Positions 14,460 through 23,755 are shown, counted from the first letter of the stretch. The stretch: 35,565 nt of DNA from Desulfamplus sp. (GCA_015232935.1 JADFYT010000004.1:1-35565), one strand, 5' to 3'. Program-made: numbers and translations. The notes: a model not told the origin generated them from the sequence alone.

Positions 14460-17174
14460 ATGGATGGTGAAAAAATGGCTGCACAAAACAAGGAAACAGG
14501 CTCTTTTGCAAGATCTGCGTTGAAAGTATCTGTACTGATTTTCATCATTGCAGGTGCTTTGGTTTTTATCACTATTCCTCATGTGGTGGCTCCTGTTGCA
14601 CAAAATCTGCTTCTTGAAAAGGCAAGGTCAATTCCCGATCTTGGCCGCTTTGATCTTGACATTCAAAGCATAGGACTTTCAGGCATTGGCATCGGCAACA
14701 TAACCACCGGAGATTCCATCTCAATAGACTCTCTGTTCTGTGGCTATTCTCCTCTATCCTTGGTGAAAAAAAGCATCAGCAGTCTTGATATTTCAGGGCT
14801 TGAAATAAAAGGGGTAATAGATGACACAGATCCTCTTTTTGCAGATTTTTCACCATCTTCGGCAAAGAGTGATAATGGCGAGGATTCGCGGGTCAAAAAA
14901 GAATCCAGGATCAGGCACCTTGCTTCCATATTGCCTTTTCTGCCACCTGTGATAGCGATCAAGCACTCGTTTCTGACCATGAAATATCAAAATTCAATTA
15001 TGAGCATACCTTTTAGCCTTATTGCTGAAATAGACCACAAAAATTACCATATCAATCTGATCTTGACCCTTCTTCCTATGGGACAGAAGGTTAAAATTTC
15101 TATAGATGCAGATATCAGAAATATCGCTGGATCCCAAAATCAATCTCGCATTAAAACCCTGTTTCGCTCTGTAGTGCTTGATGCCTACAATGTCTCCTGG
15201 TCACATGTCAATGAATTGATCTACATATTTGCACCGGAGGCCGATATAAAATTGACAGGCAAATCCGATGTCACCCTTCTAATGGACTCGGATATCTCAA
15301 AGTGGAGGCTCAATGTGTCACACATTGGAATAAAAGAGCCTCTTGATGGAGAGATAAACAATATTGTTTTAAATCTGGCTTTAAATGATTTTGAAAAACT
15401 TTTTGGACAGCGGGCAGATAAGAGTGAACCTGTGCAATCATCCTCCCCGTCTCTTTATCCGGCTGTTGCGGCAGAAGGGTCTTTCTGGTTTGGCAGCGAT
15501 ATGGTCTCGCCGGTAAATGTTATATATGGCATTACAGTTAATAATGACAAAAAATGGTCATTCTCTTTAAAGGGCAGGGAGATGTGGCCACGAAAAACTT
15601 TTACCATTGGAGACAGGGATTCTGTTCTTAGGGTGAATGCTCCTGATATTGAGATCGACTGCAATGGAGAAGGGGGATCAACAGATGGAATAGTTAAAAT
15701 GACTATGGGAAGGCTGATTTCCGAAAAGCAGGACATTGCTTTGGAAAGCGTAAAATTTCAACTACCGTTCAAATATGGGGACAACATAAAATATGGTGAG
15801 AACGGGAAAAAGACACAGAAAAAAGAGATCAGCAAATATGGCACAAAAGGCTACTTCAATATTGACGCGATTCAATACAAGGGCAGAAAGATCGCATCTC
15901 TTGACAGTAGCGTATCCATGCTTCCGGCAGGAAAAAACAGCAAGAAAGACGCAGGGGTCAGCATGGGAATCACGGTTGATGGCAAGATAAATATCGATGA
16001 CCTGACCGGCATTCCTGTGAAGTCAAAAATTGGGATGCTAAAGGATAGTGGCTTGATGGCAGATTTGAGCTATCAGCTCGATCCCACAACCGTGACACCT
16101 GATCTGGTCAGGAAAATATATCTGTTTTCTGATGGCCAAAAGTTCTCTGCTGACGCGGCAGGCAAGGCAAAAAAAAGGACAGAATATACAGGCAAAGATT
16201 CAGAGAATGCGGGCAACGGTACAGATATAATGTCTGGAATGGATTTCAGTTTCAGGATTGCGTCAAATGGCTGGTTTGCATTTCGTGATCATCAGATGGA
16301 TAGCCATCTGAATCTTGATCTGAGTGACGGAACATTTTCAATGCCTGAAAAGAAGATCAATCTGAGCGGTATCAGCACATCTGTTGTCTTTAATGAACTT
16401 CCTTCCATGCGATCTGTTGCAGGACAGGTTCTGACCATTGAGAAGATCGACATCAAGGATCTTGAAATATCCAACGCAAGGGTAAAATATACAATTGAAT
16501 CCAACAAGAAGTCTGTATCCGGCAAAGAGCGTCTGCCAACTAAAGGCAAATCTGAATACATCCCCGCACTTCTTGTTGAAAATGCCTCTTTTAACTGGTG
16601 TGACGGCAAGGTTATATCTGATTCCATACGTTTTTCCTCGTCAGATAGCAATTATCATATGAGCCTCTTCTGTGACAGGCTCAAACTCTCGTCTATCTTG
16701 CAGCAGGTAGGGGCATTTGACGCAGAAGGGGAGGGTACTCTCAATGGCAGGATTCCAGTATCGTTTTCAGGGGGCGATATCTCTTTTGACAATGGTTTTC
16801 TATATTCAACACCAGGTCAGGGTGGAAAGATAAAGGTGCTTGGCACAGAGAAACTTACAGCAGGCATACCAATGGACACGCCACAGTTTTCTCAGGTCGA
16901 TCTGGCCAGGGAGGCACTTAAAAACTACAGGTATGAATGGGCAAGGCTCGGGTTTGATACGCAGGGAGATCAACTTGTAGTTAAAATGGAGTTTGACGGC
17001 AAACCCGAAAACGCACTGCCATTTGTATATAAGAAAGATTTGGGAAGTTTTGTTAGGGTTAGTGGAAAAAATGCCGGCTCTCATTTTCAGGGGATCAAGA
17101 TAGATCTGAATCTTCAACTGCCGTTTAATAGAGTGTTGAGGTTCGGCAATCAGATGAACAATCTTTTTAAATAA
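14460..17174 (+). CDS. YdbH-like AsmA-superfamily intermembrane transport protein
   Basis: This 904-residue protein has one N-terminal membrane anchor (about residues 20-45) and a long beta-rich periplasmic region of AsmA/TamB-type repeats. Its last 150 residues match the YdbH/'dicarboxylate transport' domain: EGEGTLNGRIPVSFSGGDIS, a GxGGKIKV-type segment, an ALKNYRYEWARLGFD segment and LNLQLPFNRVLRF at the end. E. coli YdbH forms a phospholipid bridge between inner and outer membrane with the lipoprotein YnbE and with YdbL. Neither partner gene is visible here. The start could be 14460 or the ATG at 14475, which lacks only five residues. A 2-TM gene follows 70 bases downstream. Confidence 0.8.
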   Translation: MDGEKMAAQNKETGSFARSALKVSVLIFIIAGALVFITIPHVVAPVAQNLLLEKARSIPDLGRFDLDIQSIGLSGIGIGNITTGDSISIDSLFCGYSPLSLVKKSISSLDISGLEIKGVIDDTDPLFADFSPSSAKSDNGEDSRVKKESRIRHLASILPFLPPVIAIKHSFLTMKYQNSIMSIPFSLIAEIDHKNYHINLILTLLPMGQKVKISIDADIRNIAGSQNQSRIKTLFRSVVLDAYNVSWSHVNELIYIFAPEADIKLTGKSDVTLLMDSDISKWRLNVSHIGIKEPLDGEINNIVLNLALNDFEKLFGQRADKSEPVQSSSPSLYPAVAAEGSFWFGSDMVSPVNVIYGITVNNDKKWSFSLKGREMWPRKTFTIGDRDSVLRVNAPDIEIDCNGEGGSTDGIVKMTMGRLISEKQDIALESVKFQLPFKYGDNIKYGENGKKTQKKEISKYGTKGYFNIDAIQYKGRKIASLDSSVSMLPAGKNSKKDAGVSMGITVDGKINIDDLTGIPVKSKIGMLKDSGLMADLSYQLDPTTVTPDLVRKIYLFSDGQKFSADAAGKAKKRTEYTGKDSENAGNGTDIMSGMDFSFRIASNGWFAFRDHQMDSHLNLDLSDGTFSMPEKKINLSGISTSVVFNELPSMRSVAGQVLTIEKIDIKDLEISNARVKYTIESNKKSVSGKERLPTKGKSEYIPALLVENASFNWCDGKVISDSIRFSSSDSNYHMSLFCDRLKLSSILQQVGAFDAEGEGTLNGRIPVSFSGGDISFDNGFLYSTPGQGGKIKVLGTEKLTAGIPMDTPQFSQVDLAREALKNYRYEWARLGFDTQGDQLVVKMEFDGKPENALPFVYKKDLGSFVRVSGKNAGSHFQGIKIDLNLQLPFNRVLRFGNQMNNLFK

Positions 17175-17244
17175 TCTGAAGTGATCCGGTTTGCCTGAAA
17201 AGGTAGTATCTGGATGATAAGGTTTAAAATGGAATGCAGCTCTT

Positions 17245-17514
17245 ATGGTCTCTTTGGTATTGTTAATTTTCTTTTTCTGGATATTGGTTCTGTTTTATCC
17301 CTTGGCGGTCGCAATAATTGTTCTGACCGGGTGGATTATCAAAAAATGGGGCGACTCTTCTTCTGAAGATAAAGAGTCAAGGATCATACGCCACAAACAG
17401 ATTGATTTCAGAACTGATCGTCTCAAGGAGATTGTTTTCCAGGTCTCTGTCTGGCTGGTATTGTTTGTTGCCGCACCATTTGCCATGTACTGTATTTATG
17501 TAGGTATATATTGA
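17245..17514 (+). CDS. Small two-helix membrane protein
   Basis: This 89-residue protein has a hydrophobic helix at about residues 2-30, a charged middle part (about 34-64) and a second helix at about 66-87. I do not recognise it. It follows the YdbH-like gene by 70 bases on the same strand and may be co-transcribed. It has no lipobox, so it is not an obvious YnbE equivalent. The ribosome site is weak. Confidence 0.6.
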   Translation: MVSLVLLIFFFWILVLFYPLAVAIIVLTGWIIKKWGDSSSEDKESRIIRHKQIDFRTDRLKEIVFQVSVWLVLFVAAPFAMYCIYVGIY

Positions 17515-17526
17515 TATTTAATTTGG

Positions 17527-17633
17527 GGCATGCTTCATTTGCGGGCTTAGACGTTCTTTAACCTCATTCCCATTTTCAGGGGATTTTCTGAAAAAAAAGT
17601 GTAAACTGCTTTTGAGGTGATATGAAACATGCC
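17527..17633. repeat. 107-bp dispersed element with inverted ends, copy A
   Basis: The element begins GGCATGCTTCAT and ends ATGAAACATGCC; these ends are inverted copies of each other at 11 of 12 positions. Inside, TTTTCAG and CTGAAAA form a further hairpin. A second copy in the same orientation lies at 32213-32317, with a block of about 29 identical bases (AACCTCATTCCCATTTTCAG and onward) and a conserved end. It has no coding capacity. It fills most of the 253-bp gap between the small membrane protein and tRNA-Leu; the rest of that gap shows only a TGTAACAT direct repeat (17712, 17732). Confidence 0.8.
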
Positions 17634-17767
17634 GAATTTTGAGTGTTTTTTCTATTTTTAGATTGACTTTACCTTCTATTTGAGATAGAGAGTACCCCAC
17701 ATAAATTTGACTGTAACATTATCTTGTCAGTTGTAACATCCTTGATGTCCGGTCAAACAAATGATGT

Positions 17768-17852
17768 GCCGAAGTGGTGGAATTGGTAGACACGCTAGAC
17801 TTAGGATCTAGTACCGCAAGGTGTGGAAGTTCAAGTCTTCTCTTCGGTACCA
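17768..17852 (+). tRNA. tRNA-Leu (anticodon UAG)
   Basis: An 85-base cloverleaf with acceptor stem GCCGAAG/CTTCGGT (one G-U pair), discriminator A and encoded CCA at 17850-17852. The anticodon stem CTAGA/TCTAG encloses loop CTTAGGA with anticodon TAG at 17802-17804, reading CUN leucine codons. A short variable arm stem (TACCGCAAGGTG) and the TTCAAGT T-loop are present, as expected for a class II leucine tRNA. Confidence 0.97.
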
Positions 17853-17865
17853 TCAAGTTAACAAC

Positions 17866-17909
17866 AAGGGTTTTGAGATTGTTTTTACAATTTCTCAAAA
17901 CCCTTTTTT
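17866..17909 (+). terminator. Rho-independent terminator after tRNA-Leu
   Basis: GGGTTTTGAGA (17868) pairs with TCTCAAAACCC, with an inner TTGT/ACAA extension around a short T-rich loop, followed by six T at 17904-17909. It starts 15 bases after the encoded CCA, so the tRNA is most likely a single-gene transcript. Confidence 0.93.
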
Positions 17910-18105
17910 GGGTTTTGGGGTCAGCCCCTTCCGGTTTTAATTATCCGCAGGAAAAAATCGTTGATTGTTTGATGCCCTGTTGGTATTTAAAGATCAATAA
18001 AATCAATATAAACATTCATGGTCGCTGCGTGGTCACCCCGAATCATGAAAACCAGCATGAATTTTAACGCTAAACGCTCATGGTCAGAGTTCAGCTCCTC
18101 CCCCA

Positions 18106-18135
18106 ACCATGAAAAATACTATGTGTTTTCACGGT
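18106..18135. repeat. ACCATGAAAA...TTTTCACGGT inverted repeat
   Basis: Ten-base arms with one mismatch surround a ten-base loop. The arms match the ends of the repeat at 8279-8319 (ACCGTGAAAA). It lies 17 bases before the ATG of the phosphatidyltransferase gene and could affect its translation. The region 17910-18105 upstream holds no gene I can support; the open frame through the tRNA is a by-product. Confidence 0.5.
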
Positions 18136-18152
18136 AAAACAAAAGGATTACA

Positions 18153-19628
18153 ATGGCAGAAAAACAGATTATTTTAAGAAAAATTACACCTGTTCTGGTT
18201 TATGGCCGTCCTCTTCTGGTTTTTGCAGGGATGATTTGTGCAATGGCTGTCATGTTTACCCGTAATTACTCTATATACCTTGCCGGTACTTTTCTGCTTT
18301 TCACATCCATGATATTTGATCTTGTTGACGGCTGGTTTTCCGAACGTTTCAGCCGAAATCCTACTCTCGCGGAACTTGCTGATCTTATTATGGATAGAGT
18401 TGTCTATTCGATTGTTTTTCCTCTTGTTGCCGTTGGCATGATGTGGAGGCTGCTTTTTGTTTCACCTGCCCATAGCCGTTTGGAGCTTTTGCATGCTATT
18501 TTTGTCTTGATTATCTGTGTGACAGTTCTTGTTAGAAACAATTTTGCTCACTTCATGCGTGGTTTTGCTTCAAGATATGGCCAGGAACCTGAATTGCGCG
18601 AACTTACCCGCCTTCGCACTATTGTCGCTGCCCCGCTTGGACTTTTGCTTTATGTGCACGCATTTTATGTCCCTTTTTCAGGAGAATCCTCAACTCTTTA
18701 CGCATTTATAACAAAACTTGGGAATTTGCCGTTGCGAAACCTGTTTATTGTGGAGATACTTTTTCTGATAATCAATTTTGGTTCTATTGCAGGTTATTGC
18801 AGAAAATATGGAACATATTGCCTTGACGAAATATGTCTTGACGATAACATGTTGAGACGCAGGATACTTTCAGTCTTTCCTAACGCATTAACCTCCATGA
18901 ACGCTATTATGGGATTGCTGGCAGTTTTTTTTGCCTATCAGGGAAAGATGACAGAATCATATCTTCTTCTTATAGGAGCCGCTGTTTTTGACAAGCTGGA
19001 CGGAGCAATGGCAAGAAAACTTGGTTTGACAGAGCCTCTTCCGGGAGTTGTGCCCAAGGGCCATATAACTTTTGGCGGTCTTATGGATGACATAGCTGAC
19101 GGGGTGAGTTTTTGCATAGCTCCCGCATGGATATTCTATATATCTCTTTCTGTCCATCCAGGTCCTGATATTCGGACTCTTCCTCTAAATATTGTGGCAA
19201 TACTCTATGCACTGGCAGGCATTGCCAGACTTGTCTATTTTACGCTTGACAAGAATGCAATTCCGGGACTTTTCAAGGGGTTGCCAACACCGGCGGCCGC
19301 ACTTTTCGTCACTTCACCCCTGGTTATTATCGCACATGTGACAACTTCAGATCCTGAATGGAGCAATCAGCTTGCTTTTTTCACTTTTGGATTATTTATA
19401 TTTACATCTATCCTTATGAACTTCTATCCGGTCAAATATCTGCACATGGGACGGTTCATGGATCGTAATCCCTGGTTTACCTGGATTACGTTAACCTTGC
19501 TGATAATTTTTGTCTTTACTCCGTGGTTCGGGTATCTGGTGTTTGTTTTGATGCTTCTATATATTTTTTCACCGGCGATATCCTGGCGAATTGATCCTCA
19601 AGCTGCCGCAAGAGAGGGGAGAAAATGA
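18153..19628 (+). CDS. Tandem CDP-alcohol phosphatidyltransferase (PssA-like)
   Basis: This 491-residue membrane protein contains two CDP-alcohol phosphatidyltransferase domains. The second (from about residue 275) has the signature DKLDGAMARK followed by GGLMDDIADG, including the Asp residues that bind metal and CDP, and resembles phosphatidylserine synthase. The first (from about residue 55) has DLVDGWFSER and AELADLIMDR: the Asp residues are kept, but the motif Gly is Ala and the Ala-Arg pair is altered, so it may be inactive or act on another alcohol. Around ten to twelve hydrophobic helices are visible. AAAAGGA precedes the ATG. It would add a head group to CDP-diacylglycerol in the inner membrane. 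It is convergent with the kinase gene, three bases apart. Confidence 0.87.
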   Translation: MAEKQIILRKITPVLVYGRPLLVFAGMICAMAVMFTRNYSIYLAGTFLLFTSMIFDLVDGWFSERFSRNPTLAELADLIMDRVVYSIVFPLVAVGMMWRLLFVSPAHSRLELLHAIFVLIICVTVLVRNNFAHFMRGFASRYGQEPELRELTRLRTIVAAPLGLLLYVHAFYVPFSGESSTLYAFITKLGNLPLRNLFIVEILFLIINFGSIAGYCRKYGTYCLDEICLDDNMLRRRILSVFPNALTSMNAIMGLLAVFFAYQGKMTESYLLLIGAAVFDKLDGAMARKLGLTEPLPGVVPKGHITFGGLMDDIADGVSFCIAPAWIFYISLSVHPGPDIRTLPLNIVAILYALAGIARLVYFTLDKNAIPGLFKGLPTPAAALFVTSPLVIIAHVTTSDPEWSNQLAFFTFGLFIFTSILMNFYPVKYLHMGRFMDRNPWFTWITLTLLIIFVFTPWFGYLVFVLMLLYIFSPAISWRIDPQAAAREGRK

Positions 19629-19631
19629 CCC

Positions 19632-21761
19632 TCATTTGTAGGCTGGCAGGTAAATCTTGAAAATTGTCCCCTCATTGACTCTGCTGTAACAGAAAATATA
19701 CCCGTTATGGGCTTTTAGTATGCCATAAATCACTGACAGCCCAAGCCCTGTACCTCCGCCAACACCTTTTGTTGTGAAAAACGGGTCAAATATGCGATCT
19801 ATTACCTCTTGTGCCATTCCTGTACCTGTGTCAGATACTGTCAGCAATACATATTTCCCTTTTTTCATTGTTGGCTCTTCAGGGTACTCTTCTTTTATGA
19901 TTATATTGCGGGTTCTGATTTCGATTGTGCCACCTTGAGGCATGGCATCTCTGGAATTGAGGCAAAGGTTGGTAATAACCTGCTCAAACTGGTCTGAGTC
20001 AGCCAGCACAGGTTTTAGATTTTGGGCAAGATCAAGCTGTATATCAACCATTGTCGGAAGTTTGCGAGCAAGTGCTTTTTTGATGTTTAATACCCTGTTG
20101 TTCAGGTTGGTTGGCTCAAGATTGAGTTCAGCTCTGCGGCTGAATGCAAGCAGGTGCCTTACAAGATTTGCCCCTTTTCTGGCCGCGTCTATTATATCCT
20201 GAAGAATGTCTCTCTCCTTTTCCTGGGCATCCTCAATCAGGAACTCGCAGTTTCCATGAATGATATATAAAAGATTGTTGAAATCATGGGCAATGCCACC
20301 GGCAAGGGTGCCTACCGCTTCAAGTTTTCGTGCCCTTCTGAGATCTTCGTTCAGCTTCTCGATTGCTTTTCTCTCGGTGATATCCCTTGCGATTCCATAA
20401 AAATAGAGCTGGTGATTATTTTTGAAAAACATTGCGTTCATCTCTACAGGGAAAAAGGAACCATCCCTGCGTCTGTGTGATGTTTCAAAAATATGGGCAT
20501 CCCCTTCGGCTTTATTTTTCCACAGGTTGAGAAATTCTTGTTTGGTGAAAGAGTTATCAATATCTGAAAAATTGAGGCCGATCAGCTCGTCATGGGTTGT
20601 TCTTATCAATCTGCATGCCGATTGATTTGCATCAATAATCCTGCCGCTGTCTCTGCTTACAAGATAGATGGCGTCTGTGGCATTTGTAAACAAAAGGCGA
20701 TATTTACTCTCGCTCGCGGTAAGTCTTTTTTCCGCATCAAGGCGTTTTGCAATATCGCTCCTTGCCATTTGATAAAGTATCGCCAGAAACAAAAATACAG
20801 TGGCGACAAGCGACAAGACCACATATCCGATCCTGTTGAGAAAAAGTGAGTTTATATTTCTTGAAATGGCTGTCAGATTCGCAAGGTGGACAATATGCCA
20901 TCCCGGCAGATTGGCAACGGCTTCCCTGACCATATGATACTCATTGCCGGATCTGTCCCATACCCTGTTGTTGCTGTCCAGGGTAAATCCTGCCCAATCC
21001 CAGGGTCCCTCCCCAAACTGCCTTGAGTCGGACAGCCACTTTATATCCTTTTCCGGAATTTTCCACAGCAGCTTGTAAAGAAGTTCATCATTATCCGAAA
21101 CAAAGACAATGTCATGGTTGCCGGATATAACGGCACTTATTCCTGAAATATTTTGAACATCTGGAATATTTTGAAAATAGTGATCCTTGGGCATGAATAT
21201 TTTTTCAATTTTATCGATAGTATCCTTGACTACCAGCACTCCGGCCGGATGTTTCTGATCATCCAGATAGACAGGATGGCTGTAGTAGATTCCCCTTTTT
21301 CCTGATGTTACACCCTTGGCCATATAAACCATGTATTCTCCATCCATGGATTTTTTAAAATATGGCCGGAATGCGTAGTTTTTGCCTGTAAAACTGTCAG
21401 GATCATCGCGGTTGCTTGATGCCAGAACAGTGCCGTTTGAGTTCATGATATAGCATACATCAGCTCCCAAAGAGGCATTGATGTGATCAAGCATCAAATC
21501 TGCCTGCCCCAGGCTCTTCTTGTCAGGGCTCATCAATGGCTGTTTGAGTTTTGTAATGGCTGAAAGTACTTTTACCGCCTTTATATTGCCTTCAATAATA
21601 TTTGCCGTGATATTTTTAAGATTTTTGGTGTGTGCAGAAGCATGTATTTCAAATTCCTGTAATGATCTGCTCTTGAAGGATGAGTAATAGGAAAAAACTC
21701 CAATAATCGTGGAGAGAAGAGTCATAATACACAGTATGAAAAGAATGGATCGCAGTTTCAT
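19632..21761 (-). CDS. Cache-PAS sensor histidine kinase
   Basis: Domains in order are: membrane helix at about residues 5-25; periplasmic double-Cache sensor (about 35-290, with NRDDPDSFTGKNYAFRPYF and GIYYSHPVY as in DctB-like sensors); membrane helix at about 310-335; PAS domain (about 350-470, ending GIARDITERK); HisKA with phospho-acceptor His near 491 (AGGIAHDFNNLL, NtrB/DctB type); HATPase with DTGTGMAQEVIDRIFDPFFT and GTGLGLSVIYGIL. It has no receiver domain and no regulator gene next to it. It starts five bases after the motA stop on the same strand, so it is probably in one operon with motB-motA. A small organic ligand is the usual Cache input; the actual one is unknown. Confidence 0.92.
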   Translation of the reverse strand: MKLRSILFILCIMTLLSTIIGVFSYYSSFKSRSLQEFEIHASAHTKNLKNITANIIEGNIKAVKVLSAITKLKQPLMSPDKKSLGQADLMLDHINASLGADVCYIMNSNGTVLASSNRDDPDSFTGKNYAFRPYFKKSMDGEYMVYMAKGVTSGKRGIYYSHPVYLDDQKHPAGVLVVKDTIDKIEKIFMPKDHYFQNIPDVQNISGISAVISGNHDIVFVSDNDELLYKLLWKIPEKDIKWLSDSRQFGEGPWDWAGFTLDSNNRVWDRSGNEYHMVREAVANLPGWHIVHLANLTAISRNINSLFLNRIGYVVLSLVATVFLFLAILYQMARSDIAKRLDAEKRLTASESKYRLLFTNATDAIYLVSRDSGRIIDANQSACRLIRTTHDELIGLNFSDIDNSFTKQEFLNLWKNKAEGDAHIFETSHRRRDGSFFPVEMNAMFFKNNHQLYFYGIARDITERKAIEKLNEDLRRARKLEAVGTLAGGIAHDFNNLLYIIHGNCEFLIEDAQEKERDILQDIIDAARKGANLVRHLLAFSRRAELNLEPTNLNNRVLNIKKALARKLPTMVDIQLDLAQNLKPVLADSDQFEQVITNLCLNSRDAMPQGGTIEIRTRNIIIKEEYPEEPTMKKGKYVLLTVSDTGTGMAQEVIDRIFDPFFTTKGVGGGTGLGLSVIYGILKAHNGYIFCYSRVNEGTIFKIYLPAYK

Positions 21762-21766
21762 GTTTT

Positions 21767-22798
21767 TTACTCCTCCGGCTCATAAGGTCTATAAGGAGAG
21801 TTATAAATGGTCTTTGGATCAGAAGATGAATTTTGTGAAGAAGATAATTTTTGTGAATCAGAAGCGTGCAGTTCTTGATATTCTGTTGTCTTTAAATATA
21901 ACGTTTCATCAGGCTCCTGATTCGTTTGATCTCCCCTTAAGCCAAACCGCTCCCTGATCTTGTTGATGGATATAAGAGAGCCTCTTCTTGCTGACGGGGT
22001 AAGAAACGACTTGAGTTTTCTCTCAAGCATTCGGGGATGAAGATCAGCGGCAATCGCAACAGCACCTTCGGTGATTATCTTTTGCAGCATCAGCTCCTTG
22101 ACAGTCCTCTCCTTGATGTTGGCAGAAAAAGGGATAAAAATGAAGTTGGAAAGGATAATGCCGTAAAGGGTTGAGGTCAGTGCAATTGGAACTGTCGCAA
22201 GAATTACGGACGAGTCTCCCACGCCTGCAAGCATTCCAATAAGCCCAACAACACTTCCCACAAGTCCAAAAGCCGGAGCAACATCAGCCATTGTGTGCAG
22301 TATCCTTATCATCTCGTCCCGCCGCATTCTGAAAAAATACATCTCTGCATGGAGTGACTCCCTGATCTGCTCCGGCGAGTAGTTGTCCACAATAAAGCCA
22401 AGTGCCTGCCGCAAAAAAATTATGGTTGTCTCCTCTTCATCATCCTGAAGGGCCATAACTCCTTTAAGTCTTCTCTTTACAGAGAGTTCAAGCAGAATTT
22501 CAACAATAGAATCAGGATCTCTTAGAGCCCGACCATAGGATGTAATCAGTACCTTGGCAAGGATCTCAAGCCTGTCCATGCGATAGCTTAAAATGGTTGC
22601 ACCAAAAGTGCCACCAAGCACAACCGCAAATCCGGAAAGGTTTATGTACATGGCAAGATTGCCGTCAAGAACAAATCCTGTGCAAAATATCATAACGCAT
22701 AGAACAAGCCCCAGAAGGTTTTTATGGCCGTGCTCCCAAAAGGAGTCTCTGTCATTGTCTTTGCTGGTTTTGTTTGATCCTGAAGGAGTCTCTGTCAT
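21767..22798 (-). CDS. motA: MotA-like flagellar stator protein
   Basis: This 343-residue protein follows the MotA/PomA plan. Two N-terminal helices contain LSGFAVVLGGTFGATIL; a cytoplasmic loop has the RRDEMIRILHTMADVAPAFG segment; two C-terminal helices carry GLVGSVVGLIGML and the Pro-containing ATVPIALTSTLYGIILSNF. With MotB it forms the stator ion channel that drives flagellar rotation. The tail after about residue 275 is polar and unusually long. The coding start lies within a 43-bp direct duplication, and the duplicated ATG (22755) is out of frame. It is downstream of motB, the reverse of the common motA-motB order. Confidence 0.88.
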   Translation of the reverse strand: MTETPSGSNKTSKDNDRDSFWEHGHKNLLGLVLCVMIFCTGFVLDGNLAMYINLSGFAVVLGGTFGATILSYRMDRLEILAKVLITSYGRALRDPDSIVEILLELSVKRRLKGVMALQDDEEETTIIFLRQALGFIVDNYSPEQIRESLHAEMYFFRMRRDEMIRILHTMADVAPAFGLVGSVVGLIGMLAGVGDSSVILATVPIALTSTLYGIILSNFIFIPFSANIKERTVKELMLQKIITEGAVAIAADLHPRMLERKLKSFLTPSARRGSLISINKIRERFGLRGDQTNQEPDETLYLKTTEYQELHASDSQKLSSSQNSSSDPKTIYNSPYRPYEPEE

Positions 22799-22825
22799 TG
22801 TCCGTGCTGATTTTGTTTGATTTTG
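22740..22825. repeat. 43-bp tandem duplication at the motA start
   Basis: Two adjacent 43-bp copies (22740-22782 and 22783-22825) match at about 38 positions. Each contains the sequence of a start codon and its first codons on the minus strand. Because 43 is not a multiple of three the copies are read in different frames: the second supplies the ATG at 22798 and the first encodes residues of about 15-28. This probably altered the MotA N-terminus. Confidence 0.85.
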
Positions 22826-23755
22826 TTATCTGTCATATGGGGCTTGTCCTTTTGTGGACAATGGCAATTGAGATACCTTGTACGGCATCTCCTTCATCAA
22901 AAGTATTTCAACCCGCCTGTTGAGAGCCCTGTTTTGGGTAGAGTTGTTGGGAACAACCGGCTGATGCCATGAATGGCCGCTTACAAAAAAACGCTCCTCT
23001 TCAATTCCCTCATCCTCTATCAAAAATCGTGCTACCCTGCATGCCCTGGCTGTGGATAGCTCCCAGTTGGTCGGAAACATCTCGGAGTGGTTGGGAACGC
23101 TGTCTGTGTGGCCTGCCACATTTATTATAAAAGAGTTCTCTTTGAGAACCTGTGCCAACTGCCGAAGTTCCCAGATCGCCTCGGTTTTGAGATCCGCTCT
23201 GCCTGTATCAAAAAAAAGATCGCCTGAAAGGGTGATTCTGATTGCCTTGTCCTTGACCAACTCAACAGAGGTTGACTCCTTGACCCAGATATCCTTGATG
23301 GCTTTTTTTGTTTCATCATATATTTCAGATGGCTTTGTCTCGGTATTCTTTTTCATGATAATGCCTGATCCCGCATCTGAAATATTTTTATGGCCAGGCA
23401 CCTGTCCAAATTCAAGCTCTCTGTTACCAGATTTATAGATATAAAGTACAGCAAAAAATATGAACATTGTCATCATGAGATCAGACCATGATACAGACCA
23501 TCTGAATGTGTTCTCCTGAGCGGCATATGTCAAAAGATCATCGGAAAAAGGATCAAGCGGATCTGAAGAAAAAGAGCCTGAAAAAACGGAATGAGAGCCC
23601 TCTGTTTTTAAAGTTGAGTTATTTAAAGCAGATTCATTTAAGCCTGATTTGTCTGAATATGCTTTCTTCTTGGCCGGATTTTGTGTAACAGAGTTGCTCT
23701 CTTGAGACAAGGTTCCTTTTATGGAGTCAGGCTGTGAGGTTGTGTTCTTTTCCAT
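22826..23755 (-). CDS. motB: MotB-like stator protein (OmpA-type peptidoglycan anchor)
   Basis: A Ser/Asn-rich N-terminal region of about 75 residues precedes one membrane helix, WSDLMMTMFIFFAVLYI, whose Asp corresponds to the ion-binding Asp of MotB. A plug/linker region follows, then a C-terminal OmpA-like domain (VAGHTDSVPN near residue 220, ELSTARACRVARFL, NRALNRRVEILL) that holds the stator to peptidoglycan. I chose ATG 23755 over the longer frame that begins with TTG at 23773; neither has a clear ribosome site. The long N-terminal cytoplasmic extension is unusual for MotB. The stop is 27 bases before the motA start, so the pair is an operon. Upstream, 23756-24018 shows nothing I can assign. 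Confidence 0.87.
   Translation of the reverse strand: MEKNTTSQPDSIKGTLSQESNSVTQNPAKKKAYSDKSGLNESALNNSTLKTEGSHSVFSGSFSSDPLDPFSDDLLTYAAQENTFRWSVSWSDLMMTMFIFFAVLYIYKSGNRELEFGQVPGHKNISDAGSGIIMKKNTETKPSEIYDETKKAIKDIWVKESTSVELVKDKAIRITLSGDLFFDTGRADLKTEAIWELRQLAQVLKENSFIINVAGHTDSVPNHSEMFPTNWELSTARACRVARFLIEDEGIEEERFFVSGHSWHQPVVPNNSTQNRALNRRVEILLMKEMPYKVSQLPLSTKGQAPYDR

Noticed and set aside
17774..18067. Open frame through tRNA-Leu
   Set aside because: It begins inside the tRNA and crosses its terminator.
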